Assembly: GCA_013399875.1 (NCBI GenBank)
Contig: VXAZ01006221.1
Coordinates: 1 to 64,000 of the forward strand
Length of the DNA: 64,000 bases
Reading direction: 5' to 3'
Source: Gymnorhina tibicen
Taxonomy: Eukaryota; Chordata; Aves; Passeriformes; Artamidae
The notes under the pieces were generated by a model, which was not told the origin of the DNA, made no database searches, and saw nothing but the letters and a program-made list of their open reading frames with translations. Below are positions 10,343 to 47,645 of the stretch, in pieces. Each line of letters opens with the position of its first letter. Within the stretch, counting starts at the first letter, position 1. Position numbers and translations under genes: made by a program.

Positions 10343-13300
10343 ACCAGGGCTGGGAACAGGATAAAACCCCCGTTTTGGGGCCTGGCACCCACCCCTCCCT
10401 GAGCTGAGCCAGATCCTCTCCCCTGTTGTCCCACCTGCCCGCAGACCAGAGCTCACGTGTTCCCCCAGCACACTCTGGCTGGAGTGCAGCAGCAATTTGT
10501 TATTAAACAGTATTTGTGGTGAATCCGTGACTTGTAATTAGATGTAATTGTTCAACATGGGACATTGCAACCTACTTCTTTTACAATACAGGCCATCTTT
10601 AGCGACTGACACCTCAGCTCCTTCCTACCCCTGTCTAAAGCCCCTGAAACCGAGGTGACTCAGCCTGGGGGTGCTGCACTCAGTCTCACCAGCACCAGCC
10701 AAATGCTCACGCTGGCTTCTGCACCCCAGGTGTTTACGGAGGTTTGCTGGGATGTGATGGGAAATGGCTCCTGGAGGCAGGAAAAAACACTTTGTTGGTA
10801 ACAAAGTACCTTGCAGGGGAGGGGGAGCTCCCTGGCTGTGGGATGGCCTGTTTCCAGTCCCTGCTGGGTCTGTGGCATCAGGAGCACAGAAGGAACCCCA
10901 AGTTCTTGTCCCTCACAAAACATCCCCCTGAGCAGCACCCCAGGATTCTGGCCACAGGCAAATACATTGCTTTATGCTCCCTGGTGATGCCATGGACATC
11001 TGTGAGGCTTGCAGGCTCCCACCTTTGGAGCCTTGGCTCCTGCTCAAGTTTCTACTCTGTCGTTGTTTTGACGTGCCACTGTCTCCCTCACCTGCTCCAA
11101 GGTCAGGCAGGCAGCCTCCCACAGAGCACAGCACTGCCCAAGGACAGGATCTCATCCAAGGCACAGGGCAGCCTAGGAGAGAGGGGAGAGAGGTGTTAGT
11201 TAGGAAAGGGAACTCAAAGCAACCTGCCAATCCCTTGTACAGGATGGAAGCAAAAAGCAAAGCTCTCTGACCTGAGAGCTGAGAGCCCTCGGCTTTGTTG
11301 GGCTCTGAGTGGCTGCCTGGGGCAGCAGCCAGGACCAGCAGGATCTGGAGAGTGGCTCCCCATTGCTGTCCCCCACTCCTTGAGAGCAGAGCGGAGAGCC
11401 TTAGGGATGAAAACTCCACAGCTGGATGATCCTTTGGACAAGAAACTCACACTCTGGCCTTGGATCTGGGAGAGCTGCAGCCGTAACACCCTGCCCAGAG
11501 TGTGAGGAGGAGCAAACCAGGGAACTCCACTCGACAGATTCCAGAGAAACCAGAGCCAGTGGGTGGTTTGGATCTGGAGTCCTCACGTGAAACTGCCCCT
11601 GAGGGAAGGATTCTGAGAACTGACTTCCACCTGCTGCAGAAGGAACTTGTCATCTTGCAGGATGGAATGAAGTACTTTCTCAATAAATAAAGTACTGTCA
11701 TGCATTTTTGAGCCCTGAAAATGTATCTGAACTGCCCCTTGGAGGGAACTTAGCTCCACAGGGAGAGTGTGTGAGCTCATGGAAATGCTCCTCTGGCTGC
11801 AGGTGCAGGCAGCACTGGCACAAGAAGAAGCCAGGAGTGATGCATCCCCAACTTCCAGACCTGCTGCCAGGCAGTGGGAGTCTCTTTCAGGCTGTGGCAA
11901 TGCTGGTTTTACCCAGAACCAGGAATTCAGTGCTGTGGAGGGAGCTCTGTAATTCTGCACACAAGGAGCCCCCGTGCCTGTGTTTTGGGGATGCTGGGGC
12001 CCCAGGAGGCACCCCTTGCACGGGCTCCTGTCATCGCCTGCCACACTCACTGCCCTGGTATCGGAGAGCTCACCAATTAAATATTAAAACTTCTAAAGGA
12101 TATTGTGTTTCTTTTGTTCCTTTGGCATTGCCAGTGTTCTCAGTTCTCCCTGACTTCACATGCTGCATGTTCCTGCCTTCATGTTCTTTTAATGCTTAAT
12201 TTCATACTCCAGAGGGCTTCCTTCCCCTCCTGTCTGTCACAAGGAGCATCTGCTGTACAACCCAGACCAGGAGACGGCATTTAGGGAGCAGGCTCCTCAC
12301 CCAGATCCCAGTCTACGGTCAAGCCACCAATTCCAGGGTTCTGCACACAGGCCGTAGTGCATCTTCATACACTTCCACCCAGTTTGATGCAGAGTGCTTT
12401 AGCTTTGAGTCTGGAATCGGAATGTGAGATTCCTGAACACTTTCACCATCTGAAGCACAAGCAAACTTTCACACCACAAAAGCAAAAACCCCTCAGCCAT
12501 AGAGCAAGGCTTCCCTGAACTGTTCCACTGCACAACATCCTTCAGGAACATACGGGCCGGCAACCACAAGATGCCCACAGCATAACTACAGCACTGACAA
12601 ACCAATTGAGCCTCAGCAGCTGCTGCTGGGGTGCTTTCATTCATCCCCAGCACTGCCTTTTAAACTTAAGTGCCACTGGAACAAACACATCTTTGATCCA
12701 AGTAGGAAATAATTTGGAGCTTTGTGTTTAATAGAGCTGCAGCCCTGGGGAAATGATGCCGTTCTTGGCTGGGATGACAATGGGGCTCACGGTGGGCACA
12801 GAGCACGGCTGTCCCCATCCTCTCCGAGCCGGCTGTGTTTGGACATCTTTGTTCTTGTCTCGGTGTGGAAGCAAGCTGCATGGCCGAGGCTCATGAGCTG
12901 CCATGTGCGGCACCAAAACACAGGATTCGGGGAGGGGGGGAGCAGGATTTGGGCAATCCCTCCTGTTCTCTTGCTCCTTCTGCCTTTGGAGTTTCTTGTG
13001 TCCCCCTCAGCTCCAGGGGAAACACAGTATGGATTAGGGGGCTGCAGACACAAATATAGAGGAACAAGTAGGCAGTACTGAGCTGTACACACCCGTGTGA
13101 TCCATGTGCCTGAGGTGGGGGCACACATACCTGTGTGATCTGTGTGCCCAGGGGGGTACACACCTGGGTGCTTCCATGTGCTTTGTGGGGCACACACACC
13201 TGTGTGATCCGTGTGCCTTGGCGACACACACTTTATACTGTGGACACCTCTTCAAATGTTGCTGCAATTTCTAGCAGTAAAATCCCGTGCTCAGAGCAGG

Positions 13301-16300
13301 GAGTGAGCAGCAGGCAGGCTCCACACCCGAGGGAGCATCCCTAGGTGCTCTGCAGGTGCCTGTCTCTCTGTCAGGGCCCTTTTTCATTTAAATGACCTGT
13401 GCTCAGACTGTGACATTCCCCTGTCTGGAGTCATGTGGCATCTGTGCCATATCCATTCGAATGGCAGATGCAACAGGAGACACCTGCGGACAGAGGGGCA
13501 GAGCTAAGGTTTCAGGAACAATCCCGGAGCCCGGCAGGTGAGCGATGGAGATGGAGCAGCAATAATGCATGAGCTGCACCTGCCTGCCCTCGGCCCTGCG
13601 GCACTGCTCGTCTGGGAGCTGCTGTTCCAGTTCCCTCTGAGCTCCACCACAGTGCCACCCGCGCTGCTGGGAGAACCAGTACAGCACAGCGACCCAGTAA
13701 CGGACTGGGAACACCAGGTGATGGTGTGCTGGGAGAGAAGCAGATCCGGGGGGCCAAGTACTCTCAAAGTCCTGCAGAGCCCCCCAGGTTCCAGCTCTGG
13801 AAATTGCTGCTGAGACAGCAAGCCCCCTCGAGGGGATGATAAGGCACTATACTCAGGGGGTCAGAAAATCAAATCATTGTAAGGAAGTGAAGGAGCTTCC
13901 CAGGCCACTGCTGGGCACAGGAAAGCAACAGAACGGCAGTCAGCTCTCCCTGACTAAAGCAAGAAGGAAATGCAGAGCTGGAGCTACGGACAGACCAGAA
14001 ATGGTGTTTGCTTCCCTGCCCTGGGATGGCGGGAGATGTGCTTGGAAGGAGGGTTGTTTGTATAAATAAATGTTCATTCTTGGCAGTGGAATGCAAACTA
14101 TGCTGAGGGGCTGGAACCAGGCACTCGGGAAAGCTGAGGCCAGAGCAAGGGAGAGACGGAGTGAGGCTGCAGAGAGGAAATTCACATTCATTTTTAGCAA
14201 CTTGGAGAGGTTCTCAAGCCTGTTTGACATTTTTAATTATGCTGATGCAGAGCCCATTCCAAGGACAAAAAAGTCAGGATTGCAGGTTAAACAATTAGGA
14301 AATTTCACACCAGCCAGTGAGGAGCAGTGCTGCCTGAGGGTCTGGAGATTCTCTGAAACACGGGATCATCTTTCAGCCTTTCTAGACAGATGGAATTTGA
14401 ATGTCTTGCAGAATCCTCGCCCAGGTCAGGAACTCAGAGCGTGGCCCTGTAAGCCTCTCCTGATGGTATTTTCTGCAAGCACACAGTGGGCAGGAAAGAT
14501 GAGCCTGAGCCACTGCTCTTTGTCCAGGTTTTCCTGCAAAGTTTCTGGAAGGGCAGGAAACCATCCTGCAATGTGGCATCGACTGTGTCAGAATCTCTAA
14601 CTTTACAGTGGGAAACACTGCAATTTCTTGCGGAGAGCGAGCTCAGCCCGACGGTGTCACATCACACAGTCAGGGCCTGTCTGTTTCCTGTGCTCAGAAG
14701 GTGTTGCATCGTGACCGCAGGGTCTCACTTTCCCGGCGTATCTGTGGAAAAGAGCTTTACCCGCTTGCTCACCCACCGTCCTTTCTGAAGAATGTGCAAG
14801 GACCTGTCCCTACATTTCAGTTTGGGTGTCAGGGGCCACAGCTGTGGCACTGGAAGGGCAGGAGTTGCCTGTTTGTGCTGAGCAGAGATGTCAGCCCCCC
14901 TGCTCTGAGTCCAGTGCAGGAGCTGGCACCGGGCTGGGGACAGCGCAATGGAATCGGAACCCGCCTTCTCTTTGAGATAATGGAAAGTCACAGGGAGGTA
15001 TCCAGCCTTGGGCATGAATAAATCATTACAGGTATGAATTATTCAGGGCTCAGCCCTCCACATGTGCTCCATTCAGACTCCAGCGGCAGCATCCCTACTG
15101 TGCGGGGTTTCTTCCCCAACATTCCAGGTCTATGGCAGGCTGATGAGTCCAAATGTTCAAATAAGATTCAAAGAACCATTAAAAATCCAGCAGTAAAAAG
15201 CTGCTCGAAAGTGCTGTGACACCTCAGGCTGGCATTCCAATGGTCAGGCAATGTCTGAGCTCCATAAGCTGTCCGCAAGTTAGTCACAGCCTGGGATGGG
15301 AATAAGAAGTGGCTCAGGAAACCGGGAGCACAGGTTGGAGAGAACTGGAATGATGGGCACAGAATCAATACAGGAACCAACCCAGCCTTCTGATAACCTG
15401 TGTCTAACACAAACACAGGTATTCTCTGGATTTCTCAAGTGCCAATAAGCCATTTTGGTAGCACTTAGGGGATCAATCAAAATTTCTGGCTTTGATCTGC
15501 TGTGAGATCAGTGGCTTTGCCTTGTGGTGCTTTTTTAAAAATCCTTTTTATTATGAGCTGAAATGGGTTGAATGAAGAGAAGACCTGGTTTGCAGCGACT
15601 GAAAGGATGGCACTTTCAAGAGCTGGTTAGAGCGATCACTGTTAGAGTGATGATTTTAATGTCAGAGCCCAAATCACTGAGCCTGGGGCCCAGGAGAGCA
15701 GGGGCAGCCAGAAGCCCCAGGTGCTGCCAGGTGATTTCTGGGGAAGAGCAGCAGCTCTGGGATGAGTTGCAGGGGGTATAATCAGACCACGGATTAATCA
15801 AACCACAGAGTACTCAAACCATAGCCTAATCTTCACCATTCCGGCCCCGACTAGGAGGGAAAAAAGTCCTGTGTTGAACAGCCAGGAAATGGCTGGTTCG
15901 TCCCGCACAGGAAATGAGTCACCCCAGAGCATCGGGAGGAGCCGTGGGGACAGGGAAGTGCTGAAATAACATGGACGGGGAACAGCAGAAATACAGAGAA
16001 GTCTCTTGTGTCGTGGATTAAAAAGAAGGAAAGATGTAAAACGTGAGCTCATGTGACTCTACCTCAAATTTGAAGTTCACGTAGGTGCTTGCAGCACGAA
16101 ATACCTGCAGCTGTAAAAGGGGAACTTGGGAGTGTGCAGCGGCAACACAAACCATGCCCACGTGCAGCTCTCCTGCCTTGCAGAGTGTCTCTCACCTGCT
16201 CAGCTCTGGCCCTGCACAGGAGGCCTCACGCTGCAGTGGCAGAGCTGTCACAGACACCCCACTCGGGGAGCCCATACACAGGTTAGGAATCACAGAATCG

Positions 16301-17673
16301 TGGAGTCATTCCCCCTTGTCCAGGCCCTTGTAAAAAATCAGTCTCCAAGAACATTTCTTTTTATTACTGACAGCACATTAAGCTCAGTTCCAAACCCATC
16401 TATTTATCAACTACCAGTCAGAACACTCTTTGATAGTACTCCATGCTGCCAGACTCTCGTGGATCAATGGAAGAAACACTCCCCTCATTCAAGTCGTGTC
16501 CTGCTCGGAAAGCCACGTGTGTGCAGGTATGAGCTGCACCCCTCCCACATGCTGGAACTAACACAGCCAGCTCTCCCACTCCTCCACCCCAGCTGCAGAG
16601 GCACTTTGGGTCCCTCTCCTGGTCCCTTCCCTCAGGCACGAGGAGGGGAGGCCGTGGGTCAGAGCTGGACGTGTCTGCTGGACTGACAAACCCTGCAGGG
16701 ATTCTGCTCCTGCTCGGATTCCGCTCCCGCTCCGCCCGCCCCTCGCTAACCATTCCCAGAGCGGTGATGTGGCATCGTGAACGATGCACAGAAGAATGTT
16801 CTGGCACCGTGAGATGTTGCTGGAGCTGCCAATACGCTTTGAAATAAAACCGCCGTGTTCGCTGAGAGGGCTTGAAAATAAATAAAAGCCACAGAGAGAA
16901 GCAGAAGGACTGGAGACACCCCTGCTGCCTGGTTTCTTTGGGATTCAGTGGTAGCACAGTTATCTGTGAGAGTTCCCTGGTTTAGGGCCTTGCTGGGAAT
17001 AATGGGGCAGGAGAAGAACTTCCAGGAAAACGATACTGACAGCAGTATCCAGGATGCACCACTCTGCCCAGGGGTTTGGGCTCCTGAATTAGGCCCTGTT
17101 TAGGAGGGTTCTGGTTTTCAAACTGCTGACAGAAACGTTGGGTGGAAGAGGAAGGAGAAGGGGAAGAGTTTTGCCAGTTTGTGAAGGACGTGGTTGCAAA
17201 GAGAAGTGTCCATGACCCCACACCGGCTGTGGATCTGTGTAACAATACAAAGGGAAAAGGCAGGAAAGGATCGGTTTTGTCTCAGAGTTCTTCTTCCCTG
17301 CTGGTGAATTAAATGCCAAGAGATAACACATGCAGGAAGGGCTCAAAAAGGGTGTGCCCCAGAGCCCTTCCCGGCCAGAGGAACCAGTGCCAGAACCAGG
17401 GTGGGACATGGGACGTTGCTGTAGGATCATACAAAAGAAGCTGATTCATGTTTTTTCCCTTTGCCCTCCTCTTTTTTTTTTTTTTTTTCATATCATCATT
17501 TTCATCTGGGTTTGTTTTTCAAAACAAACACAAGGACACACAAGGGCTGGTCCTGCTCCCTGCTGGGTTTTCATATCAAGTGTAATCTTGTTCTTAAAAG
17601 CATTTTCCTCTTTGGCCCAGAGAAAACCACAATAGTGTTACTGGTCACTTGCAGTCCCATAGTACCTGAGCAG
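10343..17673. other. Intergenic stretch with no recognised gene
   Basis: In human, MISP lies upstream of PTBP1, but I find no convincing MISP-like coding exon here on either strand. ORFs are below about 190 codons, lack family motifs and overlap in several frames. Features present are the minisatellite near 13.1 kb and a short CR1-like tail remnant near 16286-16320 (AATCACAGAATCGTGGAGTC). Confidence 0.5.
13088..13233. repeat. Minisatellite of about 50 bp period
   Basis: Three to four diverged copies of a unit built from CACACACCTGTGTGATC plus CGTGTGCC and a G-rich spacer. The copies differ in spacer length and by substitutions. Confidence 0.7.
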
Positions 17674-17767
17674 ATGCCATCTAAAAAATTCTGTTCCTAT
17701 TGCAGGAAAATGGCTGATAAAACGTTGCACAATCATCATTACTGCAAGAACTGTGGAAAAAATCAGG
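17674..17767 (+). other. Orphan exon-like ORF with a Cys/His pattern
   Basis: An AG-preceded ATG at 17674 opens a lysine-rich reading frame ending at a strong donor, CAGG|GTAAGC. The 31-codon peptide has the pattern C-x2-C-x10-H-x2-H-H-Y-C-x2-C, which resembles a small zinc-binding fold. I cannot assign it to a family, and I found no partner exon nearby. The acceptor side (CCTGAGCAG) is poor in pyrimidines. It could be a first coding exon of an unknown gene, a remnant exon or chance. Confidence 0.3.
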
Positions 17768-19525
17768 GTAAGCTTGCACAAACCTTAAAGAGCCTTTTAA
17801 GTCAGACCACACCTGCAAAGGAAAGGCCTTTGGAAATCAGGAATCCTGTGGTGGCATTCGCCTCTGTTTGCTCTGCCAAAGATACCTGAAAAGCACCTGG
17901 GATACCTGCACATGCCATAAACTCATGTCAGCAGCAGTAAACTCATGCAGCAAACTCATGTCTAGAAAATCAGACCCTGCCCTGGCCTGTGATCAGTGCC
18001 GAGTGTTAATGAATGTTTTCAGTCTTTGTGGGGTGTTCAGGGTACTCTTCTTTGGGGTACAGAAATATCCCATATTAAAAAAAAAAAAAAAAAAGAGGGA
18101 TTCCGTCTCCACAGCATCCTCTACCATCAAGGGATTCCTTACTTTGGGAAGAAACACCTCCATGGGAAATACACCTTAAACCAGGCACAGTTCAAGGGAG
18201 TGCAGGGAGCTTGTGCTGGCAGTTAAATTCCTGCTCTCTTTGATCACATCACTTTATCTCTCTGGCTCTTAGCTACAGTGGATCCATAATCCCATCATTT
18301 TCCCATTCTTTGCCTCATCGAAGTTGTAAAGCTCTTATCTGAGGCAGCAGCTGAGCCTTTCATATGCAGGACACAGTAAATAAACTGGTTTCAGATGGGT
18401 TTGGTTGCCTTCAGCAGTAGGTCAGAACAAACTTTTCCTTGATTTTAAAGTCCAGAGGGGCCAAACTGGAAGCCCAGTAACTCAAAGATTCAGGAATCAG
18501 AGCTCCCAGCTCCTGGAAAGATCCAAGGCAAAGGGAAGCTCCTGCATTTCACAGAGGGTGACAAGAGTGAGGCAGGCAGGTGATGTCTGATCCTGGCCAC
18601 TGAAACCCCTGAGTACTGCCCCAGTGAGAAATGAGGGCTCTGGCCAGAGGACCTGGCACAGGAACACGGTTTTGGGAGAAAACAGACCGTTTCACTTCTA
18701 GCTTTTTCTCTTCCCTACTCACGTGTCAAGTGTGCACTTGAGAGAGACACGAGAACATAAAATGCATGTCTGTACCTGCCAGAGTTACCTGACACAAAGC
18801 AGAAACACTGCCCAGGGATAACACTCCAAATTTCCTTTGCACTCTTATTTTTAAAATAATTTTCTGAGCCCTCACATATGCAGCCGTGTCATGGCCCAGG
18901 TGTTTTACAGGTTATCACTGGCAGCAGAGGTGCTTTGGCAGAACTGCCAAATATTCTCACAGAAAAGCCCTGGGTGGGAGGGCTGGCAGGGCAGAGGAAA
19001 CTGGCTGAGGGCAGAGCTAGAAATTAGCTAGAAACTGTCCAGCTAATCCCCGTGGGGTACGGCAAGTGAGGCTCAGAAAACGGGCACCTGGCACCGGAAT
19101 TCCCAGCGAGCGAATACTGCCTGTATTTAAACAGTGTTTCATCCATGGCAGCAGTGGCTCCACGGAGCAGTGGTGGGGAGGATCCGGCTGTGCCCGAGGG
19201 CCGGGGTTGGGGACAGACCCCCACACTTGTCCCGGTCACCCTGCAGGAGTCACAGAAGGACCTCAAACAATTCACCAGAGGTGGCCCAGCACTTGCAAAG
19301 CAAATCTTCCAGAGGTTTAACAAGCCCCAAAATCCCTGGAATACACATGAATCCCTGTAGAAGTGGGGCTTATAGGCAATGACTGACCTTAAGAGTGAGA
19401 CAAGCCTATCTAATTCCGTACTGAAGTGCCCCTGACGGGCCATAGAGCTGGGCTGGGCAGCAAAGTGTCACAACGGTACCTGAGGATCGGCAGGTACGTT
19501 TAACGTCTTACCTCACAGGATCTCA

Positions 19526-19547
19526 ATCTCTCTCTCTCTCTCTCTCA
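19526..19547. repeat. (TC)n microsatellite
   Basis: About eleven TC dinucleotides lie just upstream of the PTBP1 CpG island. Confidence 0.85.
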
Positions 19548-19599
19548 CCCTCTGGTAATCTTTATCCTTAAGACATTAGCTGCGATTACACAGACTGCG

Positions 19600-20183
19600 T
19601 CCTGTACCTTACACAAGCCCCTGGGCCCTGCGCGACCCCCCGAGGGGCAGCACAGACGGACGCTCCTCACCCGGGATGGCGGCGGCGCGCGGCTTCCCTG
19701 CCCGCCCCCAACATGGCGGCGGGGCCGAGCCGCCCCCGCGGCCCCCGGCTTCACAATGTGCACGCGGGGGGACCCCCTTGCCCATATCCAAGATGGCGCC
19801 CAACGCCGTGCCTCCGATGCCCTGCCCCCAATCAAGATGGCGGCTCCGGGTGTCATTCCGGCCTCCTTCCCGCTCTGAAGATGGCTCCTCCCAGCCGCCT
19901 CCCTCCGCCTACCGAATGGCGCCGCGCACCGGCAACTCGCCCCGCCCCCTACCCCGCGCGCAGCCAATCGGCTTCGCGTGGGGGGCCAGGGCGCCAACCC
20001 CGGGAGGCGGGCGGTCCCGCCTCCTCCGTCAGGGTGACAGCTCCGCCGACCAATGGGGCGCCGGCGCGGGCGAGGCGGGCCGGGCGGCGCCGCCATTTTG
20101 TGAGTCTATAACACGGAGCGGTCTCGCTCGTCCCGCTATTGCGGCGCCTCCACTCCGCTCCCGACGGGTCGTCTCCGTGTGCA
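19600..20183 (+). promoter_or_regulatory. PTBP1: PTBP1 CpG-island promoter with clustered YY1-like and CCAAT motifs
   Basis: This TATA-less, CpG-rich region ends at the PTBP1 start codon (20184). YY1-like cores (ATGGCGGC or near variants) occur at 19675-19682, 19711-19720, 19791-19800, 19833-19844 and 19877-19888. A reverse-orientation copy, GCCGCCATTTTG, is at 20089-20100, close to the expected transcription start. CCAAT boxes are at 19964-19968 and 20050-20054. YY1 and NF-Y sites are common in housekeeping promoters; binding here is inferred from motif only. Confidence 0.7.
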
Positions 20184-44945
<24,762 letters not shown>

Positions 44946-45217
44946 AGCTTGGGAAGGCCTGAGTAAAAATGGACTTGACTTAAAACCTCTGGGGTTCAGC
45001 CTTGACCTTAAAAGGCTGGACACCAGGGTTTCAACTTCCATCATTCCAGAAAAAAAAAAAAGCCACTTTAAAAATGCAGCTGAAGTGACCTTAAAAGACC
45101 AGAGATTTTATTTTTTTAAAGAGAAATCAGTTTACCGGTTTTTAAAAAAAAAAAAGAAAATTAATTTTAATTCCTCTTGCTAACCTTGCGGTGATGGGTA
45201 ACAATCTTGACTGTTCC

Positions 45218-45223
45218 AATAAA
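45218..45223 (+). terminator. PTBP1: Proximal PTBP1 poly(A) signal AATAAA
   Basis: AATAAA lies 273 nt after the stop codon, followed by a T- and C-rich region. It could produce a short 3' UTR form. Confidence 0.5.
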
Positions 45224-47639
45224 AATCACAAGTTCAAGTTTACACTATGGAACCTGCTCTGGGAAATTCCCCTCCCCTCCTGCTCCTCCTCCCCCAAAAA
45301 GCAGATCCCAACAAGTTTATCAGGTTTCACATTGATGCCTTTTTTAATTTCCTTACCCATCCACGCCTTGAAAGACCTAAAACCACTGTGTGAATTCACT
45401 GTAGCGCCTTGGAGTCAGGATTGTGGTGACCAGGAGCTCCCAACCCGCCCAGCACAACACTCGGTTGCATTGATCCCACCTTACCTGTGCACCTGCTGTC
45501 CTGTGCCTTAAACCTTCTACTTCTTTGGGGAAAACATCCGAGCTGCAGGGAGGGGATGGGCAGAGCTGAGGAGGGGGGAGCGGCTCTGGCTGACGATCAG
45601 CCGGGGGAGCTGGCAAAGCGGATAAAGGAAATTTTGGGCTGTGACTCGGGGCGGTCGTTCCCCGCTGCCCTGCGCGTGTCTCGATCTCCACGTGTGCCCC
45701 GTGCCGCTTCCCGGTCTGCTCGTGGGTCATTGCCACCTGCAAACTCAGGTGGGAGTTACCTGAGAGCCTTTGTGGCTGAGCAAAGGCCTGCGTGGGGGAG
45801 CGTTCCCAAGGCCAAATCACATTCCAGTGTCAGGAGCGAGCCCGCAGGCTCTGCCCTCACGGAGCATCGGTGAGGGACAAAAGAGCCGCTGTGGGACACT
45901 TGTGAAGATGAATCAAGAGTTTGTCGAAATTGTGTGTGTATATACCTAAATGCTTGGCTAGGATTTGGAGAATCCTTGGATACCCCACAATTAGAAAGGT
46001 GCCTGCAAGAGGTACCTTTGTGCCCCTAATTGGAGATTAACGAGGCTGCTGTAGCTCCGCCATCGTTCTTAGAGCATGTCTTCAGCATTTGAGCTTTTGT
46101 TTGAATCCTTGTATTATACTTTGATGCCGTTGCTGTCCTCTGTGCCTAGCAATATTTCCAGTTGACCAAATATTCTAATCTCTTTATATGCAAAAGAAAT
46201 AGTTTAAGTACCTTTTATAGAATGATAAGATGGTATAAACGTAATCTAAATTTACTCCTTTGTGGTATTACCCGTGTATACTGTACTTTATTTTCTTTGT
46301 TTTGTAATTGAAGCTGTAGGGCAGGAGTAGTTTCCAGGCTGAGGTCGTGGCTGAGGATGAGCAGAGCCAAGGGTGTGAGAGAATGAGCACAAACAGCTCG
46401 GGAATGGAAGGAAAAGGACCCAGGCTAAAGATTTTTTTACCTTTTGAACCTATAAGACCAGATGTTGTTCTAGGAAGGGAATTTATTAAAAGTAGAATGC
46501 AGCAGATCGGTTTTTCCCAATGATACGTTTTTTTTTTTTTTTTTTTTTTCTGGCTTACAACTCTTTCCCGGGCCATTCTGCCTTCTATTCCGTGTGATCC
46601 GATGTTGCCTTACATTTCCCTCTAACCTGCAACCTGTTCGGATGCAAAATAACAAGAATCTTGTACTTTTTTTCAGGGTTTTTCTGCAAATTGTGGACCA
46701 AAGTTTGTTTTTTAATTGTCTTAGTGTTGCAAGTTCTGATTTCCTTGCTTGGTGTGGGAGCTCTTGACTTGCCTAGCACTGAGTGTTTGGAAAAGTCTTA
46801 ACTTTCCGTAGTTCCTCCCTGGACTCTCAAGGATATGAATTATGCTGGAGAGGTGTGTGAGGTCCGAGTGAGGGTCCGGCTGGGGCTGTGGCGTGCTGGG
46901 TACCCCTGAGGAGGGCAAGACCCCCGGTGACAGCATCACCCCAGCTGTTTTTGGGTACCTCTAAATCTGGGTGAGCTGTGCTGGAGCCAGGGATCTGCCC
47001 CTGCAAAGCTCCCCGGGGCCCTGCTAGCGTCCTGCAGGAGGAGGGCACAGCCGGGGGTCTCGGTGGCTGTCGGCTCGTCCCCTCCCCAGTGAAACACCCG
47101 CTCCTCCCACAGGGGACCCGGCCCGCCCAGCGCAGCAGCACTGGGGTAACTGGTCAGTGCCCCCCATCACCCTCCCCAGCTCTGGGGAGGCTCCCGGGGC
47201 CGGGCCCCGGCCGGGACACTCTGGGTGTCCTGTGCAAATCGCAGATGGATTGGGGTAACCAGGCCCCCGGCACGGCGGGTGCTCCCTTCGGATCCTGTGT
47301 TTGCATGTAAAGAATGTGAGTAACTAAGGGTGTACATATTTATAATTTTTTTATACCTGTTGTAAGACATGAGGGGCAGCAAAACCCAGTTTTTTATGGT
47401 GACCAGATGTATTGTATATTTTGATAACAGCAATTCCAGGTTCAGTATTGTGGAAGGTGGGTGGGGAGGGGAAGCGTACACACCATCAGAATTCCATTGC
47501 CTCTTTCAAAGAATGTTTGTAATGCAAAAAGAAATGAAATTAAAACTATTTTATAACAACCTTTGTACCTTTCTGTAGCTCCATTATTTCCTGTTGAGAT
47601 TGTAGAAGCAGTTGGTGCCCAGTCTGTACTTGTGCTTTC

Positions 47640-47645
47640 AATAAA
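47640..47645 (+). terminator. PTBP1: Distal PTBP1 poly(A) signal AATAAA
   Basis: AATAAA followed within 50 nt by a T-rich element. It lies 2.7 kb after the stop codon and is the last such signal before the gene-poor GC-rich interval, so it is the likely main 3' end. Confidence 0.65.

Noticed and set aside
14046..16890. Several AATAAA words between 9 and 17 kb as gene ends
   Set aside because: They have no upstream coding sequence or consistent strand. Such hexamers are common by chance in AT-rich DNA.
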